64,000 nt of DNA from Couchioplanes azureus (GTDB lineage: Bacteria; Actinomycetota; Actinomycetes; Mycobacteriales; Micromonosporaceae): the NCBI RefSeq assembly GCF_014648355.1, contig NZ_BMQY01000002.1:248001-312000 (forward strand), read 5' to 3'. Below, in pieces: positions 43,367-52,813 of this stretch. The notes beneath the pieces are model-generated. The model saw nothing but the letters and a program-made list of their open reading frames with translations. It was not told where the DNA came from and searched no databases. Both the position numbers and the translations under genes were made by a program. Position 1 is the first letter of the stretch; each line of letters opens with the position of its first letter.

Positions 43367-44488
43367 ATGTTCTCGCCCCGCTACGCGGTCGCCCTGGCGG
43401 TCGACGCCCTCGGCTCCGGCCTCCTGCGCCCCTTCCTCCTCCTGTACGGCCTCAGCGTCCTGCACCTGAGCGTGACCTCCGCCGGCCTGGCGCTGACCGC
43501 CGGCCTGCTCACCGGGCTCGCCGGCATCCCGCTGCTCGGCCGCTGGATCGACGCGGGCGGGCGGCGCTCGCCGATGGCGGCGACGATGTTCGTCCGTGCG
43601 GCGGGCATCGCGGTGCTGCTCGCCGCGGAGGGGATGCCGGGCTACGTCGCGGCGGCGCTGCTGCTCGGCGCGGGCGGGCAGGCCCTGCCGACGGCGCAGG
43701 CGGCGCTCGTCACCGCGATGACGGACGGGCCGCCGGACCGGGCGCTCGCCCTGGCCCGGACGGTCCGCAACGCCGGACTCGGCGCCGGCGCGCTGGTGGC
43801 GGGCCTGGCGGTGGCCGGCGGTACGGACGTGCTCCGCCTGCTCGCCGTGGCCAACGGGGCCGGTTACCTGCTGGCGGGCGTGCTCATCCTGTCCCTGCCC
43901 CGCCCCGTCGTGGCCCGGGTGCCGATGCCGGACGGCGGCGGCACCGGGATCGGGCCGCTGGCGTGGGCGAACCTGCCGTACGCCCTCTGCTTCGGCGTGC
44001 TGGAGGTGGCGCTGCCGGCGCTGCTCGTCACCCACCTGGACGCCGCGCCGGGCTGGTCCGCGGCGCTGTTCGCGGGCAACACCGTGCTGGTCGTCGCCCT
44101 GCAGGTGTTCCTGGTCGTGCGGCTGCGCCGGCTCCCCCGCCGCACCGTCCTGGCGGCCGCGGGCGTGGTGCTCGCCGCGTCCTACCTCGGGTTCTGGGCG
44201 GCGGGGCCGGCCGGGCCCGCGGCGGTCGCCCTGGTCGCGGTCCCCTACACCGTCGGGGAGATCCTGTACGCCGGCAGCGGCACCGCCCTGGTCGCCGCGG
44301 CCGCACCGCCCGGGGCGCTCGGGCGCGCGCTGGCCCGCTGGCAGCTCTCCACCGGCATCGGCAACGCGGCGGCCCCCGCCGTGCTGACCACCCTGCTGAG
44401 CGCGGGTCCCGGGGTGCTCTGGGGGCTGCTGGCCGGAGCCACGCTGGCGGCGGCCGCCGCGGTCCGGCGCTGGGCGCCCGCGGTATGA
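43367..44488 (+). CDS. MFS transporter
   Basis: 373 residues, about 11-12 hydrophobic helices, with the MFS loop 2-3 motif GRWIDAGGRRSPMAA. It probably exports a small molecule using the proton gradient. The partner regulator is the divergent ArsR-type gene. It may be the enediyne exporter, or mark the right edge of the locus; no cluster motif is seen in front of it. ATG at 43367. Confidence 0.9.
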   Translation: MFSPRYAVALAVDALGSGLLRPFLLLYGLSVLHLSVTSAGLALTAGLLTGLAGIPLLGRWIDAGGRRSPMAATMFVRAAGIAVLLAAEGMPGYVAAALLLGAGGQALPTAQAALVTAMTDGPPDRALALARTVRNAGLGAGALVAGLAVAGGTDVLRLLAVANGAGYLLAGVLILSLPRPVVARVPMPDGGGTGIGPLAWANLPYALCFGVLEVALPALLVTHLDAAPGWSAALFAGNTVLVVALQVFLVVRLRRLPRRTVLAAAGVVLAASYLGFWAAGPAGPAAVALVAVPYTVGEILYAGSGTALVAAAAPPGALGRALARWQLSTGIGNAAAPAVLTTLLSAGPGVLWGLLAGATLAAAAAVRRWAPAV

Positions 44489-44592
44489 CCCTCGCGAAAA
44501 CCCTTTTGATTGCGGGCCGGTTGCCGATGGGTTGCGCCGCCATGGTGACCGGCCCCGAGAGCCGGGCCGCCGCCCCGATCGAGAAGGTACGC

Positions 44593-47061
44593 ATGACTGA
44601 CACTGCCGGGCCCCGCGCGTCCCGCCGGGAACGACGCCGCGACGCGGTCACCGCCAAGCGGCTCGCCGCCGCCGCCCTGCTTCCGCTGCTCTCGGCGCCC
44701 CTGCTGGTGAGCCAGCCGGCCCAGGCCGCCCCGCCGGCCGGGGCGGCCAAGCCGGCGCAGGCCGCCCCGCCGGCCCCGGCCGCCAAGCCGGCCGCGCTGG
44801 CGTACTCGCTGGCGCCGACGGTGGCACCGCCGGCCATGTCGATCAACGATTGCCGCACCGACGCCGCCTGCGTCTTCGCGCCGGCGCCGTCGGGCGGCGA
44901 CGACCACGCCGCGCTCGAGGCCGCGGTGGACCGGGCCGCCGCCCTGGTGGTCCCGGCCGTGCTGGACGCGGGCGGGGCCGTGCGCACGCCGGCCCGGCCG
45001 GCGACGGTGCTGCTCTCGGCCGGCACCTACCGGCTGAGCCGCGGCCTGCAGCTGCCGCCGAACGTGAACCTGCGCGGTCGGGGCCTGCGGCACACCACGG
45101 TCTCGATGATCACGGCGAACTGGCAGAACTTCACCTACGGCTACCTGATCAGCTGGGACTTCCACACCCGCCAGGCCGGCAGCAGCAACCTGGTCGCGGA
45201 CCTCACCGTGAACGGCAACTGCCGCGAGGGCGCCGGCGCCCCGATTCGGCGGAACCTGCCGGGCCGCCCCGGCGCGTACTGCGACTTCCGCGGGCCCGAC
45301 GGCAGCCTGGCCAGCACGAACGCCGGTGGCGGCATCGCCGTCGGCGACCGCTGGACGGTACGCCAGGTGCGCTTCACCAACCTGGAGTACTTCAAGGTGT
45401 GGGTCGGCGACGGCGTGCGGGACGTCCGCCTCGTCGACAACCGCTTCGACAACTGGGGCGGCGCGGAGTCCGGCGACGAGGACAACGTGGGCGGCGGCAG
45501 CCGCAACGACAGTGTCGTGGTCGAGTACAACCAGTTCGACAAGACCATCCACGGCAACAGCTTCGACTTCACCAACGCCATCCGCACCACCGTGCGCCGC
45601 AACACCGTCGTCTCCGACGGCGCCGTGGCGGCGGCCCGCGGCGAGCGGTGGAGCTCCGGCAACATGTACCTGGAGGGCCTGGTGCAGGCCACCGTCGCGG
45701 ACAACGTGCTGCACGGCGCGCAGATCAGCCTGAAGACCAACGGTGGCTACGAGCACAGCGGCGAGAACAAGGACATCACCAACCCGCGGGACTCGGTGGT
45801 CTCCGGCAACCGGATCAGCTACCCCGGCGAGGCGGGCATCGTCGTCGTCTACGACGACTACCGCGACGCCGACGACACGACCGGCACCACCGGGGGCTGG
45901 AACGACAAGAGCACCGTCGACACCGATCACATCGTCCGTCCCGGCGGTAACAACGTCATCCGGGACAACGTGGTCCAGTACGCGGGCCGCTCCGGCATCC
46001 TGGTGCTCGGCAGCTACGCCCACGCCAAGGACGCCCCGGACACCATCACCGGCAACCTGGTGCGCAACTCCGGCTGGGGCGGTTCGACCGGTTACGACAC
46101 CGGCGCGGGGTTCTTCGACACCGCCGGCATCGGCCTGTCCATCGGCGACGGCGACCGGGTGTACGGCAACACCGTCGGCGACGGCCCCGGGAAGCCGACC
46201 ACCTGGTACGGCATCCACCTGGGCGCCCGCCGCGCGCCCACCACGCCGACGAACACGGTGCTCACGGGTCCGGCCGGGCAGGCCAACACGGCCGGCCGGC
46301 TGATCGCCTCCGCCTACCACCGCGTGGCCCAGGCCCCGGAGGCCCCGAACAACCTGACCGCGCACGGGCGGACGCTCAGCTGGGAGGAGTCGTACGCGCT
46401 GGAGGGCCGCCCGATCGCCGGCTACCGGGTGTACCGCGACGGCCGGGTCGTCGGCGACCTGCCGGTCGGCAGCGCGACGATCCCGGGCAACCTGCTCACC
46501 GCGGACGAGTCCGGCCTGGAGAAGGCCGCCGCCGGCACCGCCGGCTGGACCGCCGGGTTCCGCACCACGCTGGCCCGGGTCGGCACCACCGGCGCGGCCG
46601 GCACGGGGGCGATGTCGCTGACCTCGAGCGGCACCGGCGAGGTCAGCTTCGCGGGCCGCAAGCTGGACGCCACCCCGGGGCAGGTCTACACCTCGGTCGT
46701 CTCGGCACAGGCGCAGGGCGCCGGCCGGTGGGTGCGCGCGGGCCTGAAGTTCACCACCGCCGACGGCCGGGTGCACAACCTGGCGACCAACAACCGGGCC
46801 ACCGTCGACGCCACGACCGGCTGGATGACCAGCAGCTACACGGTCGAGGCGCCGGCCGACGCGGTGTCGGTGCAGGCCTGGTACCTGATCGAGGGCACGG
46901 TGGCCGGCGAGGTGCACCTCGTCGACCGGCTCGGGCTGGTCGCCGGCACGCGCACCGAGCAGTGGACCGAGCCCCGGCGGCACGTCAAGCCCGGCCTCTA
47001 CCACGTGGTGGCGTACACCGCGGCGGAGAACTCCACCCCCGTCACGGTGGCGATGCCGTAG
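44593..47061 (+). CDS. Secreted right-handed beta-helix protein with C-terminal carbohydrate-binding-like domain
   Basis: 822 residues. A basic, hydrophobic signal peptide (about 10-46, ending SQPAQAAPP) is followed by an Ala/Pro-rich stretch and a parallel beta-helix (about 130-560) of the pectate-lyase type. An FnIII-like strand pattern (about 585-630, NNLTAHGRTLSWEESYA) and a jelly-roll-like domain (about 640-775) follow. It is probably an extracellular polysaccharide-active enzyme. No catalytic residues can be assigned with confidence. ATG at 44593 follows GAGAAGGTACGC. The gene ends before a strong terminator. Confidence 0.82.
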   Translation: MTDTAGPRASRRERRRDAVTAKRLAAAALLPLLSAPLLVSQPAQAAPPAGAAKPAQAAPPAPAAKPAALAYSLAPTVAPPAMSINDCRTDAACVFAPAPSGGDDHAALEAAVDRAAALVVPAVLDAGGAVRTPARPATVLLSAGTYRLSRGLQLPPNVNLRGRGLRHTTVSMITANWQNFTYGYLISWDFHTRQAGSSNLVADLTVNGNCREGAGAPIRRNLPGRPGAYCDFRGPDGSLASTNAGGGIAVGDRWTVRQVRFTNLEYFKVWVGDGVRDVRLVDNRFDNWGGAESGDEDNVGGGSRNDSVVVEYNQFDKTIHGNSFDFTNAIRTTVRRNTVVSDGAVAAARGERWSSGNMYLEGLVQATVADNVLHGAQISLKTNGGYEHSGENKDITNPRDSVVSGNRISYPGEAGIVVVYDDYRDADDTTGTTGGWNDKSTVDTDHIVRPGGNNVIRDNVVQYAGRSGILVLGSYAHAKDAPDTITGNLVRNSGWGGSTGYDTGAGFFDTAGIGLSIGDGDRVYGNTVGDGPGKPTTWYGIHLGARRAPTTPTNTVLTGPAGQANTAGRLIASAYHRVAQAPEAPNNLTAHGRTLSWEESYALEGRPIAGYRVYRDGRVVGDLPVGSATIPGNLLTADESGLEKAAAGTAGWTAGFRTTLARVGTTGAAGTGAMSLTSSGTGEVSFAGRKLDATPGQVYTSVVSAQAQGAGRWVRAGLKFTTADGRVHNLATNNRATVDATTGWMTSSYTVEAPADAVSVQAWYLIEGTVAGEVHLVDRLGLVAGTRTEQWTEPRRHVKPGLYHVVAYTAAENSTPVTVAMP

Positions 47062-47079
47062 GCCGGTCCCCATGACGAA

Positions 47080-47112
47080 GCGTCCCCGGGAGCGACACGC
47101 TCCCGGGGACGC
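47080..47112. terminator. Hairpin terminator
   Basis: Perfect 15 bp stem (47080-47094 with 47098-47112) and ACA loop between the convergent beta-helix and GAF-EAL genes; it can serve both. Confidence 0.85.
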
Positions 47113-47128
47113 CGTGTGTCCGGCGGGC

Positions 47129-48322
47129 CTATGACGCGACGGCTACCGCGTAGTCCTCGCGCAGCTCCTCCGGGCTGGTCGCCCGGCCGAAGAGCCACCC
47201 CTGACCCAGGTCGACACCGACGGCGGTCAGGGCCGCGGCGTCGGCCTCGGTCTCCACGCCCTCGGCGACCACGGTGGCGCCGGTGGCCCGGGCCAGGTCG
47301 ACCAGGGAGTGGGTCACCACGCTCAGCACCGGGTCGGTGCCGATCCCCGTGACGATGCTGCGGTCCAGCTTGATGACGTCGGGGGCGGTGACGACGATGT
47401 GGCGCAGCGACGAGAACCCGGCGCCCACGTCGTCGATCGCCAGGCGCATGCCGCGGGCGCGCAGCGGGGCCAGCACGGCCTTGAGCGCGTCGTAGTCCTC
47501 GACCGGTTCGTGCTCGGAGAGCTCCAGCACCACCCGGTCCAGCGGGAACCGGTCGAGCAGGCGGGTGCAGGCCCGGGTCAGCAGGGTCGCCGGCGAGACG
47601 TTCATGGTCACGTAGTGCGGCACGCGGTCCAGGTGGGCGGCGGCCCGGCGCAGCGCCAGCAGTTCGAGCCGGTGCCCCTCGCCGATGGCGTGGGCGTCGG
47701 CGAAGCAGCGGTCCGGCGGCAGGTCCCACTCCCGGGGGAAGCGGCTCAGCGCCTCCGCGCCGACCCGGACCCGGCTCGCCAGGTCGACGATGGGCTGCAG
47801 CAGCACGACCGGGCCGCCGGCGTCCAGCACCGGGCCCAGCCGCTCGGCGATCTCGGCGTGCCGGGCCGCCTCCTGCAGGCCGGGCTCGATGATCACCGAG
47901 GCGGCGTGCGAGAGCACGTCCATCAGCGCGCGGTCCCGCGGGGCGAGCTCGGGGTCGGTGGAGAAGCCGGCCGCGCAGAAGGTGCCGTAGACCGTGCCGT
48001 CGCTGAGGACCACCGGCACCGAGACGAAGCTGCGCATCCAGGGAACCTGGGCGCCCGGCAGCTTCATGGCCTCCGGGTACGCGGTGACGTCCGCCATCAC
48101 CGGAGGCAGCCGCCCGTCCAGGATCGCCTGGCAGAACGAGTTCTCCTGGGGATGGCTCATCCCCGCGCGGAAGGTGTCCGGGTTCGTGGAGTCGACGAGC
48201 TCCAGGGTCTGGTGCGTGCCGTCCAACCGGGTGAGGAACGCACAGCCGAGACCCAGTGACTGACGGGCCGTCCGCAACAGATCGGTGAGCTGCTGCGTCG
48301 CTTCCGTACGCTGGCTGAGCAC
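47129..48322 (-). CDS. GAF-EAL protein, probable cyclic-di-GMP phosphodiesterase
   Basis: 397 residues. GAF domain (about 10-150) then EAL domain (about 165-395). The EAL catalytic set is largely intact: VGAEALSRFP, TMNVSP, LELSEHEP, AIDDVGAGFSSL, DVIKLDRSIV, VVAEGVET and LGQGWLFGRA. It should hydrolyse c-di-GMP, with activity tuned by a ligand or light/redox signal at GAF. GTG at 48322 is chosen because GGAAGGAGG lies 4-5 bases upstream; an ATG at 48364 would add 14 residues without a ribosome site. Confidence 0.92.
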   Translation of the reverse strand: MLSQRTEATQQLTDLLRTARQSLGLGCAFLTRLDGTHQTLELVDSTNPDTFRAGMSHPQENSFCQAILDGRLPPVMADVTAYPEAMKLPGAQVPWMRSFVSVPVVLSDGTVYGTFCAAGFSTDPELAPRDRALMDVLSHAASVIIEPGLQEAARHAEIAERLGPVLDAGGPVVLLQPIVDLASRVRVGAEALSRFPREWDLPPDRCFADAHAIGEGHRLELLALRRAAAHLDRVPHYVTMNVSPATLLTRACTRLLDRFPLDRVVLELSEHEPVEDYDALKAVLAPLRARGMRLAIDDVGAGFSSLRHIVVTAPDVIKLDRSIVTGIGTDPVLSVVTHSLVDLARATGATVVAEGVETEADAAALTAVGVDLGQGWLFGRATSPEELREDYAVAVAS

Positions 48323-48494
48323 GTCGCCTCCTTCCCGCGGCACCCCCGCCGCTGACAGCAACAATCGGCGGAATTGACGGCATCTTGAGCTTCGGCCCCC
48401 CGGGGTATCGCCCCTCGGGGCCGGCGAGGCAGGCCATCGTTCACACCCGCCCCGGGGGCCTCAGAAAAAAGTCCGGAAAAAACTTCGGTCGTGC

Positions 48495-48521
48495 TGTCGA
48501 TTCCGGCCGGGCCCGTTCGTA
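48495..48521 (+). promoter_or_regulatory. Probable ECF42-type autoregulated promoter
   Basis: TGTCGA (48495-48500), about 16 bases, then a CGTT/TCGT element (around 48515-48521). From memory, ECF42-group sigma factors use TGTCGA as -35. It precedes the DUF6069-YCII-sigma operon encoding such a sigma factor. Confidence 0.5.
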
Positions 48522-48573
48522 GCCCTGGTGAGAGGCCGGCACGGAGCCGGTCCGCGACACACCGGAGGGCATC

Positions 48574-48987
48574 ATGACCATCACCGCGAAGCCGGCCCGC
48601 ACCGCCGACTCCCGCATCGTCGCGCTGATCGGGACCGGTCTCGCCGGCACCGCGGTCGCCGGTGCCGCCACCATGGCCGTCGCCGTGGCCGGACGGGCCG
48701 CCGGCGTCAGCCTCGACGTGGGCGGCGAGCCCATCCCGATGCCCGGATTCGCGGTGCTGACCGCGCTGTGCTCGGTGGCCGGCCTGGTCCTCGCCGCGGT
48801 CCTGTCCCGCACCGTGCGCCACCCGCGACGCGCGTTCGTGCGGACGACGGTGGCGCTCACCGTGCTCTCGCTGGTCCCGGACGTCATCGTGCAGGCCACC
48901 CCGGCCACCAAGGCGCTGCTGATGCTCACCCACCTGGTCGCCGCCGCGATCGTGATCCCCGCCGTCGCCCGTCGCCTGTCCGCCTGA
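48574..48987 (+). CDS. DUF6069-type membrane protein
   Basis: 137 residues with four predicted membrane helices (VALIGTGLAGTAVAGAATMA, FAVLTALCSVAGLVLAAVLS, VALTVLSLVPDVIVQA, LMLTHLVAAAIVIPAVAR). Small four-helix proteins of this kind often accompany YCII-ECF operons in actinobacteria. ATG at 48574 is shortly downstream of the ECF42-like promoter; YCII follows after 64 bp. Function unknown. Confidence 0.78.
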   Translation: MTITAKPARTADSRIVALIGTGLAGTAVAGAATMAVAVAGRAAGVSLDVGGEPIPMPGFAVLTALCSVAGLVLAAVLSRTVRHPRRAFVRTTVALTVLSLVPDVIVQATPATKALLMLTHLVAAAIVIPAVARRLSA

Positions 48988-49051
48988 CCACGCTGTCCGC
49001 GGTCACCTCGTTTCTGCCACCATTCACCCGTCTACCCATCGGAGGAACGTC

Positions 49052-49411
49052 ATGAAGCAGTACCTGCTGGCCGTACACATGGTCGAGGGCGAGCCGGCCC
49101 CCTCGGCGGAGGAGATGCAGACCGCCTTCGCGCAGGTCGACCGGGTCAACAAGGAGTTGCAGGACGCGGGGGCCTGGGTCTTCGGCGGCGGACTGCTGCC
49201 GCCGGACAGCGCCACCGTCGTACGCGCCGAGAACGGCCGGACCACCATGACCGACGGGCCGTTCGCCGAGACGAAGGAGCAGCTCGGCGGGTTCTGGGTC
49301 CTGCGCTGCCGGGACCTTGACGAGGCCCTGGCCTGGGCCGCCAAGTGCACCGAGGCCTGCATGCGGCCGGTCGAGGTGCGGCCCTTCCAGGACGACGAGC
49401 CCGAGAGCTGA
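49052..49411 (+). CDS. YCII-related (DGPF) protein
   Basis: 119 residues. MKQYLLAVHMVEGEPAP, the DGPFAETKEQLGGFWVLR hallmark and LAWAAKCTEA define the DGPF branch of YCII proteins, small ferredoxin-like folds whose genes lie next to ECF42 sigma factors. The biochemical role is unclear; it may sense or process a small molecule. GGAGGAACGTC ribosome site. The sigma gene follows after 20 bp. Confidence 0.93.
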   Translation: MKQYLLAVHMVEGEPAPSAEEMQTAFAQVDRVNKELQDAGAWVFGGGLLPPDSATVVRAENGRTTMTDGPFAETKEQLGGFWVLRCRDLDEALAWAAKCTEACMRPVEVRPFQDDEPES

Positions 49412-49431
49412 GCGGGAACCGGCGCACCGGC

Positions 49432-50622
49432 ATGGACCTCGACGGCGTCTACCGGGCGGAGTACGGCCGCTGCGTGGCCACCCTGGTCCGCCTCCTCGGC
49501 GACATCAACCTCGCCGAGGAGGCCGTGCAGGACGCGTTCGCGGTGGCCCTGGAGAAGTGGGAGGCCCTGCCGCCCAACCCGGGCGCCTGGATCGTGACCA
49601 CCGCCCGCAACCGCGCCGTCGACCGGCTCCGCCGCGAGTCGACCCGCGAGGCACGACACGCCCAGGCGCTGCTGCTGCACCAGCAGGCCGAGCCCGAGGA
49701 GGTGGGACCGGTGCAGGACGACCAGCTCCGGCTCATCTTCACCTGCTGCCACCCGGCGCTGGCCCCGGACGCCCGCACCGCCCTCACGTTGCGCCTGCTC
49801 GGCGGGCTCGAGGTGCCGGAGATCGCCCGGGCGTACCTCGTGCCGGAGGCCACCGTCGCCCAGCGCATCGTGCGCGCCAAGAAGAAGATCCGCGACACCG
49901 GCATCCCCTACCGGGTCCCGGCCGCCGAGGAGCTGCCGGACCGGTTGCCGCCGGTGCTGACCGTGCTCTACCTCATGTTCAACGAGGGTTACACGGCCAC
50001 CGCCGGGCCGCTGATCCGGACCGACCTGTGCGCGGAGGCGATCCGGCTCGCCCGGGAGCTCGCCGCGTTGCTGCCCGACGAGCCCGAGGTCCTCGGCCTG
50101 CTCGCCCTCCTGCTGCTCACCGAGGCGCGCCGGCCGGCCCGGCTCGGCCCGGGCGGTGAGCTGGTGCGGCTCGGCGACCAGGACCGGTCACTGTGGAACC
50201 GCGGCCTCATCGCCGAGGGCCACGACCTGGTCCGCCGCTGCCTGCGGCGCAACCGGCCCGGCCCGTACCAGATCCAGGCGGCGATCAACGCCGTGCACAC
50301 CGACGGGACCGCCACCGACTGGTCGCAGGTGCTGGCCCTCTACGACCAGCTCCAGGCCCTGCTGCCGACGCCGGTCGTCGCGCTCAACCGCGCGGTCGCG
50401 GTCGCCGAGGTGCACGGGCCCGCGCTGGCCCTGGCGGCGCTGGAGGATGTGCAGCTGCCGGGCTACCACCTGCTTCCGGCGACCCGCGCCGACCTGCTGG
50501 TCCGGCTCGGACGCGAGGCGGAGGCCGCGGCCGCCTACGACGAGGCCATCGCCCTGGCCGGCAACGCGACCGAGCGCGCCTTCCTGGCATCCCGGCGCGC
50601 CGCGCTCGGCCCCCGGGGATAG
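49432..50622 (+). CDS. ECF42-type sigma factor with C-terminal extension
   Basis: 396 residues. Region 2 (GDINLAEEAVQDAFAVALEKW, TTARNRAVDRLRRES) and region 4 (TLRLLGGLEVPEIARAYLVPEATVAQRIVRAKKKI) are followed by an approximately 200-residue C-terminal TPR-like extension (LTVLYLMFNEGYTATAG, VVALNRAVAVAEVHGP) characteristic of ECF42. There is no anti-sigma gene, as expected for this group; control is thought to act through the extension. ATG at 49432. A terminator follows. Confidence 0.93.
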   Translation: MDLDGVYRAEYGRCVATLVRLLGDINLAEEAVQDAFAVALEKWEALPPNPGAWIVTTARNRAVDRLRRESTREARHAQALLLHQQAEPEEVGPVQDDQLRLIFTCCHPALAPDARTALTLRLLGGLEVPEIARAYLVPEATVAQRIVRAKKKIRDTGIPYRVPAAEELPDRLPPVLTVLYLMFNEGYTATAGPLIRTDLCAEAIRLARELAALLPDEPEVLGLLALLLLTEARRPARLGPGGELVRLGDQDRSLWNRGLIAEGHDLVRRCLRRNRPGPYQIQAAINAVHTDGTATDWSQVLALYDQLQALLPTPVVALNRAVAVAEVHGPALALAALEDVQLPGYHLLPATRADLLVRLGREAEAAAAYDEAIALAGNATERAFLASRRAALGPRG

Positions 50623-50633
50623 CGCCGGCACAC

Positions 50634-50668
50634 ACAGGGCCGGACCCCTCGTGGGGATCCGGCCCTGT
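50634..50668. terminator. Hairpin terminator
   Basis: Arms ACAGGGCCGG (50634-50643) and CCGGCCCTGT (50659-50668) with inner CCCC/GGGG pairing, between the convergent sigma and secreted-protein genes. Confidence 0.8.
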
Positions 50669-50681
50669 CGTGGTGGGAAGG

Positions 50682-52400
50682 TCAGCCTGTGACGGCCGTG
50701 CCGCCGCCCGGCGCCGCCGGCTTGCTGCCGGCGATCTGCCATTCCTTGCGCAGCGGCGGCAGGTCGAGCCGCTTCTCGAAGAGCTTGATGCCGAGGATCT
50801 TCAGCTGGGCGAAGAGCTGACCCTTGGCCTCGAAGCCCGCGTACACGCCCCAGCGCGGGGCGGTGCTGGTGCCCGCCGCGGCGTCGGCGCGCAGGTAGGG
50901 CGCCCACTCCAGGCCCGCACCGACCGCGCCGTAGAGGGCGACGTCGAACTGGGCGCCGATGGTGGCCTTGGCCTCGGCCGCGCCGTTGATCTCCAGCTTC
51001 CTGCCGGGCGTCACGTGCGAGGTGGCCAGCGGGATCTGCGACCAGCCCCGGTCCTTGCTGTAGCGCACGCCGAGGGACAGCTCGCCGGCGGTCTTCTGCT
51101 CGGCGTCGACGGTGATCTTGCCGGACGCGGAGACCTGGTAGAAGTACGTCAGGTCGGCGTCGACCACCACCGGGAAGCCGCCCACCAGCAGCGTGGTGTG
51201 CACGTGCACCTCGGCGAAGGGCAGCCGCAGCGGCTTGCGCCCGGTGTCCACCGTGCCGGCCAGGCCGGCGTGCACCTTCCAGCCGTAGTCGTACGCGCCG
51301 CCGATGCCGATCGCCGCCGCGGACGGGGCGACGCTGTACCAGTGCGCCCGTTCGTAGTTGAAGATGACCTGCGGCTGGAGGTGCACCCAGCCGGACAGCG
51401 TCGGACCGGCCTGCGCGGTGCCGGTGAAGCCGAGCTCGCCGACCGGCACGTCGAGGTCGAGCTTGATCTCGCTGCCGACGTTGTGCCGCTCCTTGCCCCC
51501 GGCCGCGGCCAGCGGCGCGGGTGCGACGGCTGCCGGCGGCAGCAGCGTCGCGCCGTCCAGCTCGCGGGAAGTGGCCGGCTCCGCGGGCTCCGACGACGAG
51601 GTGGGCGCCGAGGGCGACGCCTGGGTGGGCGGGGTGGTCGGCGGCGCGACGGACGCACCGGTCGACGGCGTCGCCGGGCCCGACGGGTCGCCGGCGCCGG
51701 CGGACGGGCTGGCCGGCGGCGTGGCGGCCGGCGACGACGCTCGCCCGGACGGGCTGACCGGCGGGGTGGCCACGGACGACGACGGGGCCGGCGCCCCGGT
51801 CTGCCCGGTCTTACCGGGCTGCGCGGCGGTCCGGCCGGCGACCTGCTCGATCGTGGCCGTGACACCCTTGGTCAACGGCTTGACCGTCACGTCGGTGGAG
51901 GGCACCGGGGTGCTGGTGGTGATCTTCTGGTCGCCCAGCAGGTCGGGCAGCGTGGCCGGGGTGACCGAGACCTGGCCGGCGGCGTCCGCACGGTCGTCGG
52001 TGACCTTCACCAGCGCGCCGTGGGGCAGGGTCTTCGAGCGTCCGCTGGCGATCACGTCACCCTTGCGGACCACGGGCTTGCCGGCCTGCGGCTTGCCGCC
52101 CCGCGGGGCGCCGACGAGGCGCGCCTTGCCCGCACGCGGGTCGTAGGAGGCGAGCTTGAGCTCGTCGCCGGCGACCCGCTGGACGCCACCGTTGCCGTCG
52201 GGCCGGGCGATCGTCACGGTGCCGGAGGTGTCGTCGGCGGCGGCCAGGGTGGCCGTCTCCCCCGCCGGGGCGGCCACGGCGGCGACCGTGGCCGATCGAT
52301 CGGCCGGCGCGATGACCAGGCCCACCGTGATGCTGGCCGCACCGGTCACCGCGGTGGCGACCGCGAGGGTCAGCGGCCAACGCCTCGAGGTTCGCTTCAA
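50682..52400 (-). CDS. Secreted protein of unknown function with Pro/Ser/Thr linker
   Basis: 572 residues. A Sec-type signal or N-terminal anchor (about 8-32, WPLTLAVATAVTGAASITVG) is followed by a domain to about 175 and a low-complexity Pro/Ser/Thr/Ala linker (about 195-290). A C-terminal beta-rich domain (about 300-555) contains WVHLQPQVIFNYERAHWYSV, FAEVHVHTTLLVGGFPVVVDA and GLEWAPYLRADAAAG. The C-terminal region recalls surface or coat-like beta proteins, but no family is recognised. Upstream, about 350 bp of noncoding DNA carries its promoter. Confidence 0.8.
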   Translation of the reverse strand: MKRTSRRWPLTLAVATAVTGAASITVGLVIAPADRSATVAAVAAPAGETATLAAADDTSGTVTIARPDGNGGVQRVAGDELKLASYDPRAGKARLVGAPRGGKPQAGKPVVRKGDVIASGRSKTLPHGALVKVTDDRADAAGQVSVTPATLPDLLGDQKITTSTPVPSTDVTVKPLTKGVTATIEQVAGRTAAQPGKTGQTGAPAPSSSVATPPVSPSGRASSPAATPPASPSAGAGDPSGPATPSTGASVAPPTTPPTQASPSAPTSSSEPAEPATSRELDGATLLPPAAVAPAPLAAAGGKERHNVGSEIKLDLDVPVGELGFTGTAQAGPTLSGWVHLQPQVIFNYERAHWYSVAPSAAAIGIGGAYDYGWKVHAGLAGTVDTGRKPLRLPFAEVHVHTTLLVGGFPVVVDADLTYFYQVSASGKITVDAEQKTAGELSLGVRYSKDRGWSQIPLATSHVTPGRKLEINGAAEAKATIGAQFDVALYGAVGAGLEWAPYLRADAAAGTSTAPRWGVYAGFEAKGQLFAQLKILGIKLFEKRLDLPPLRKEWQIAGSKPAAPGGGTAVTG

Positions 52401-52756
52401 CCTCGTCCTCCAGATGTCGTGGATGCGCTACGCCCGGATCGCCACCACGGCGCGGGCGGGCCGCCATCGATGCGGCCTTGCGGGATGACAAGTACCGCAT
52501 CGAAGATCAGGTGTACAGATCGGCGTCAGATGTAACACCTCACAGCGAATCGTGCACTGTGGACCGGATCGGGGCGTCTTCCCACGTCACGGCTCCCACC
52601 ATCGAAGGAGAGAGGCGTTTCGATATTTTGCCGCCCATCCCAGTCAATGGGATGGCCGGATACCGGGCGGTCCCGGGGTGCACACCCGCCGGTCCTGCGA
52701 CAAAACGGCCGCCCAGTCACGAAGCCCGCACCCCGCGGCTAACCGCCGACACGACT
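52401..52756. other. Intergenic region upstream of the secreted-protein gene
   Basis: About 360 bp without a convincing gene. It contains AT-richer stretches (52490-52560 and 52610-52630, GTTTCGATATTTTG) and small inverted repeats such as CATCCCAGTCAATGGGATG at 52636-52654. On the minus strand it should hold the promoter of the 50682 gene. I cannot match it to a known riboswitch. Confidence 0.5.
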
Positions 52757-52793
52757 CGACCCCCGCCGAACCGATACGGTTCGACGGGGGTCG
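52757..52793 (-). terminator. Hairpin terminator of the glycoside-hydrolase-like gene
   Basis: 17 bp arms (52757-52773 and 52777-52793) with one C-A mismatch and an ATA loop, 20 bp downstream of the 52814 stop. Confidence 0.8.
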
Positions 52794-52813
52794 GCGTCAG
52801 CGTGGCGCGGAGG

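Noticed and set aside
44593..47061. The secreted beta-helix protein as an enediyne-binding apoprotein.
   Set aside because: It is far larger than the small chromoprotein apoproteins, has a polysaccharide-lyase-like helix and lies beyond the MFS gene without a cluster motif.
51550..51850. Repetitive sequence in the 50682-52400 gene as a mobile or CRISPR-like repeat.
   Set aside because: It encodes a Pro/Ser/Thr/Ala linker in frame and has irregular units.
52401..52756. A riboswitch (for example cyclic-dinucleotide type) upstream of the secreted protein at 50682.
   Set aside because: Only short unrelated inverted repeats are visible and no known consensus could be matched by eye.
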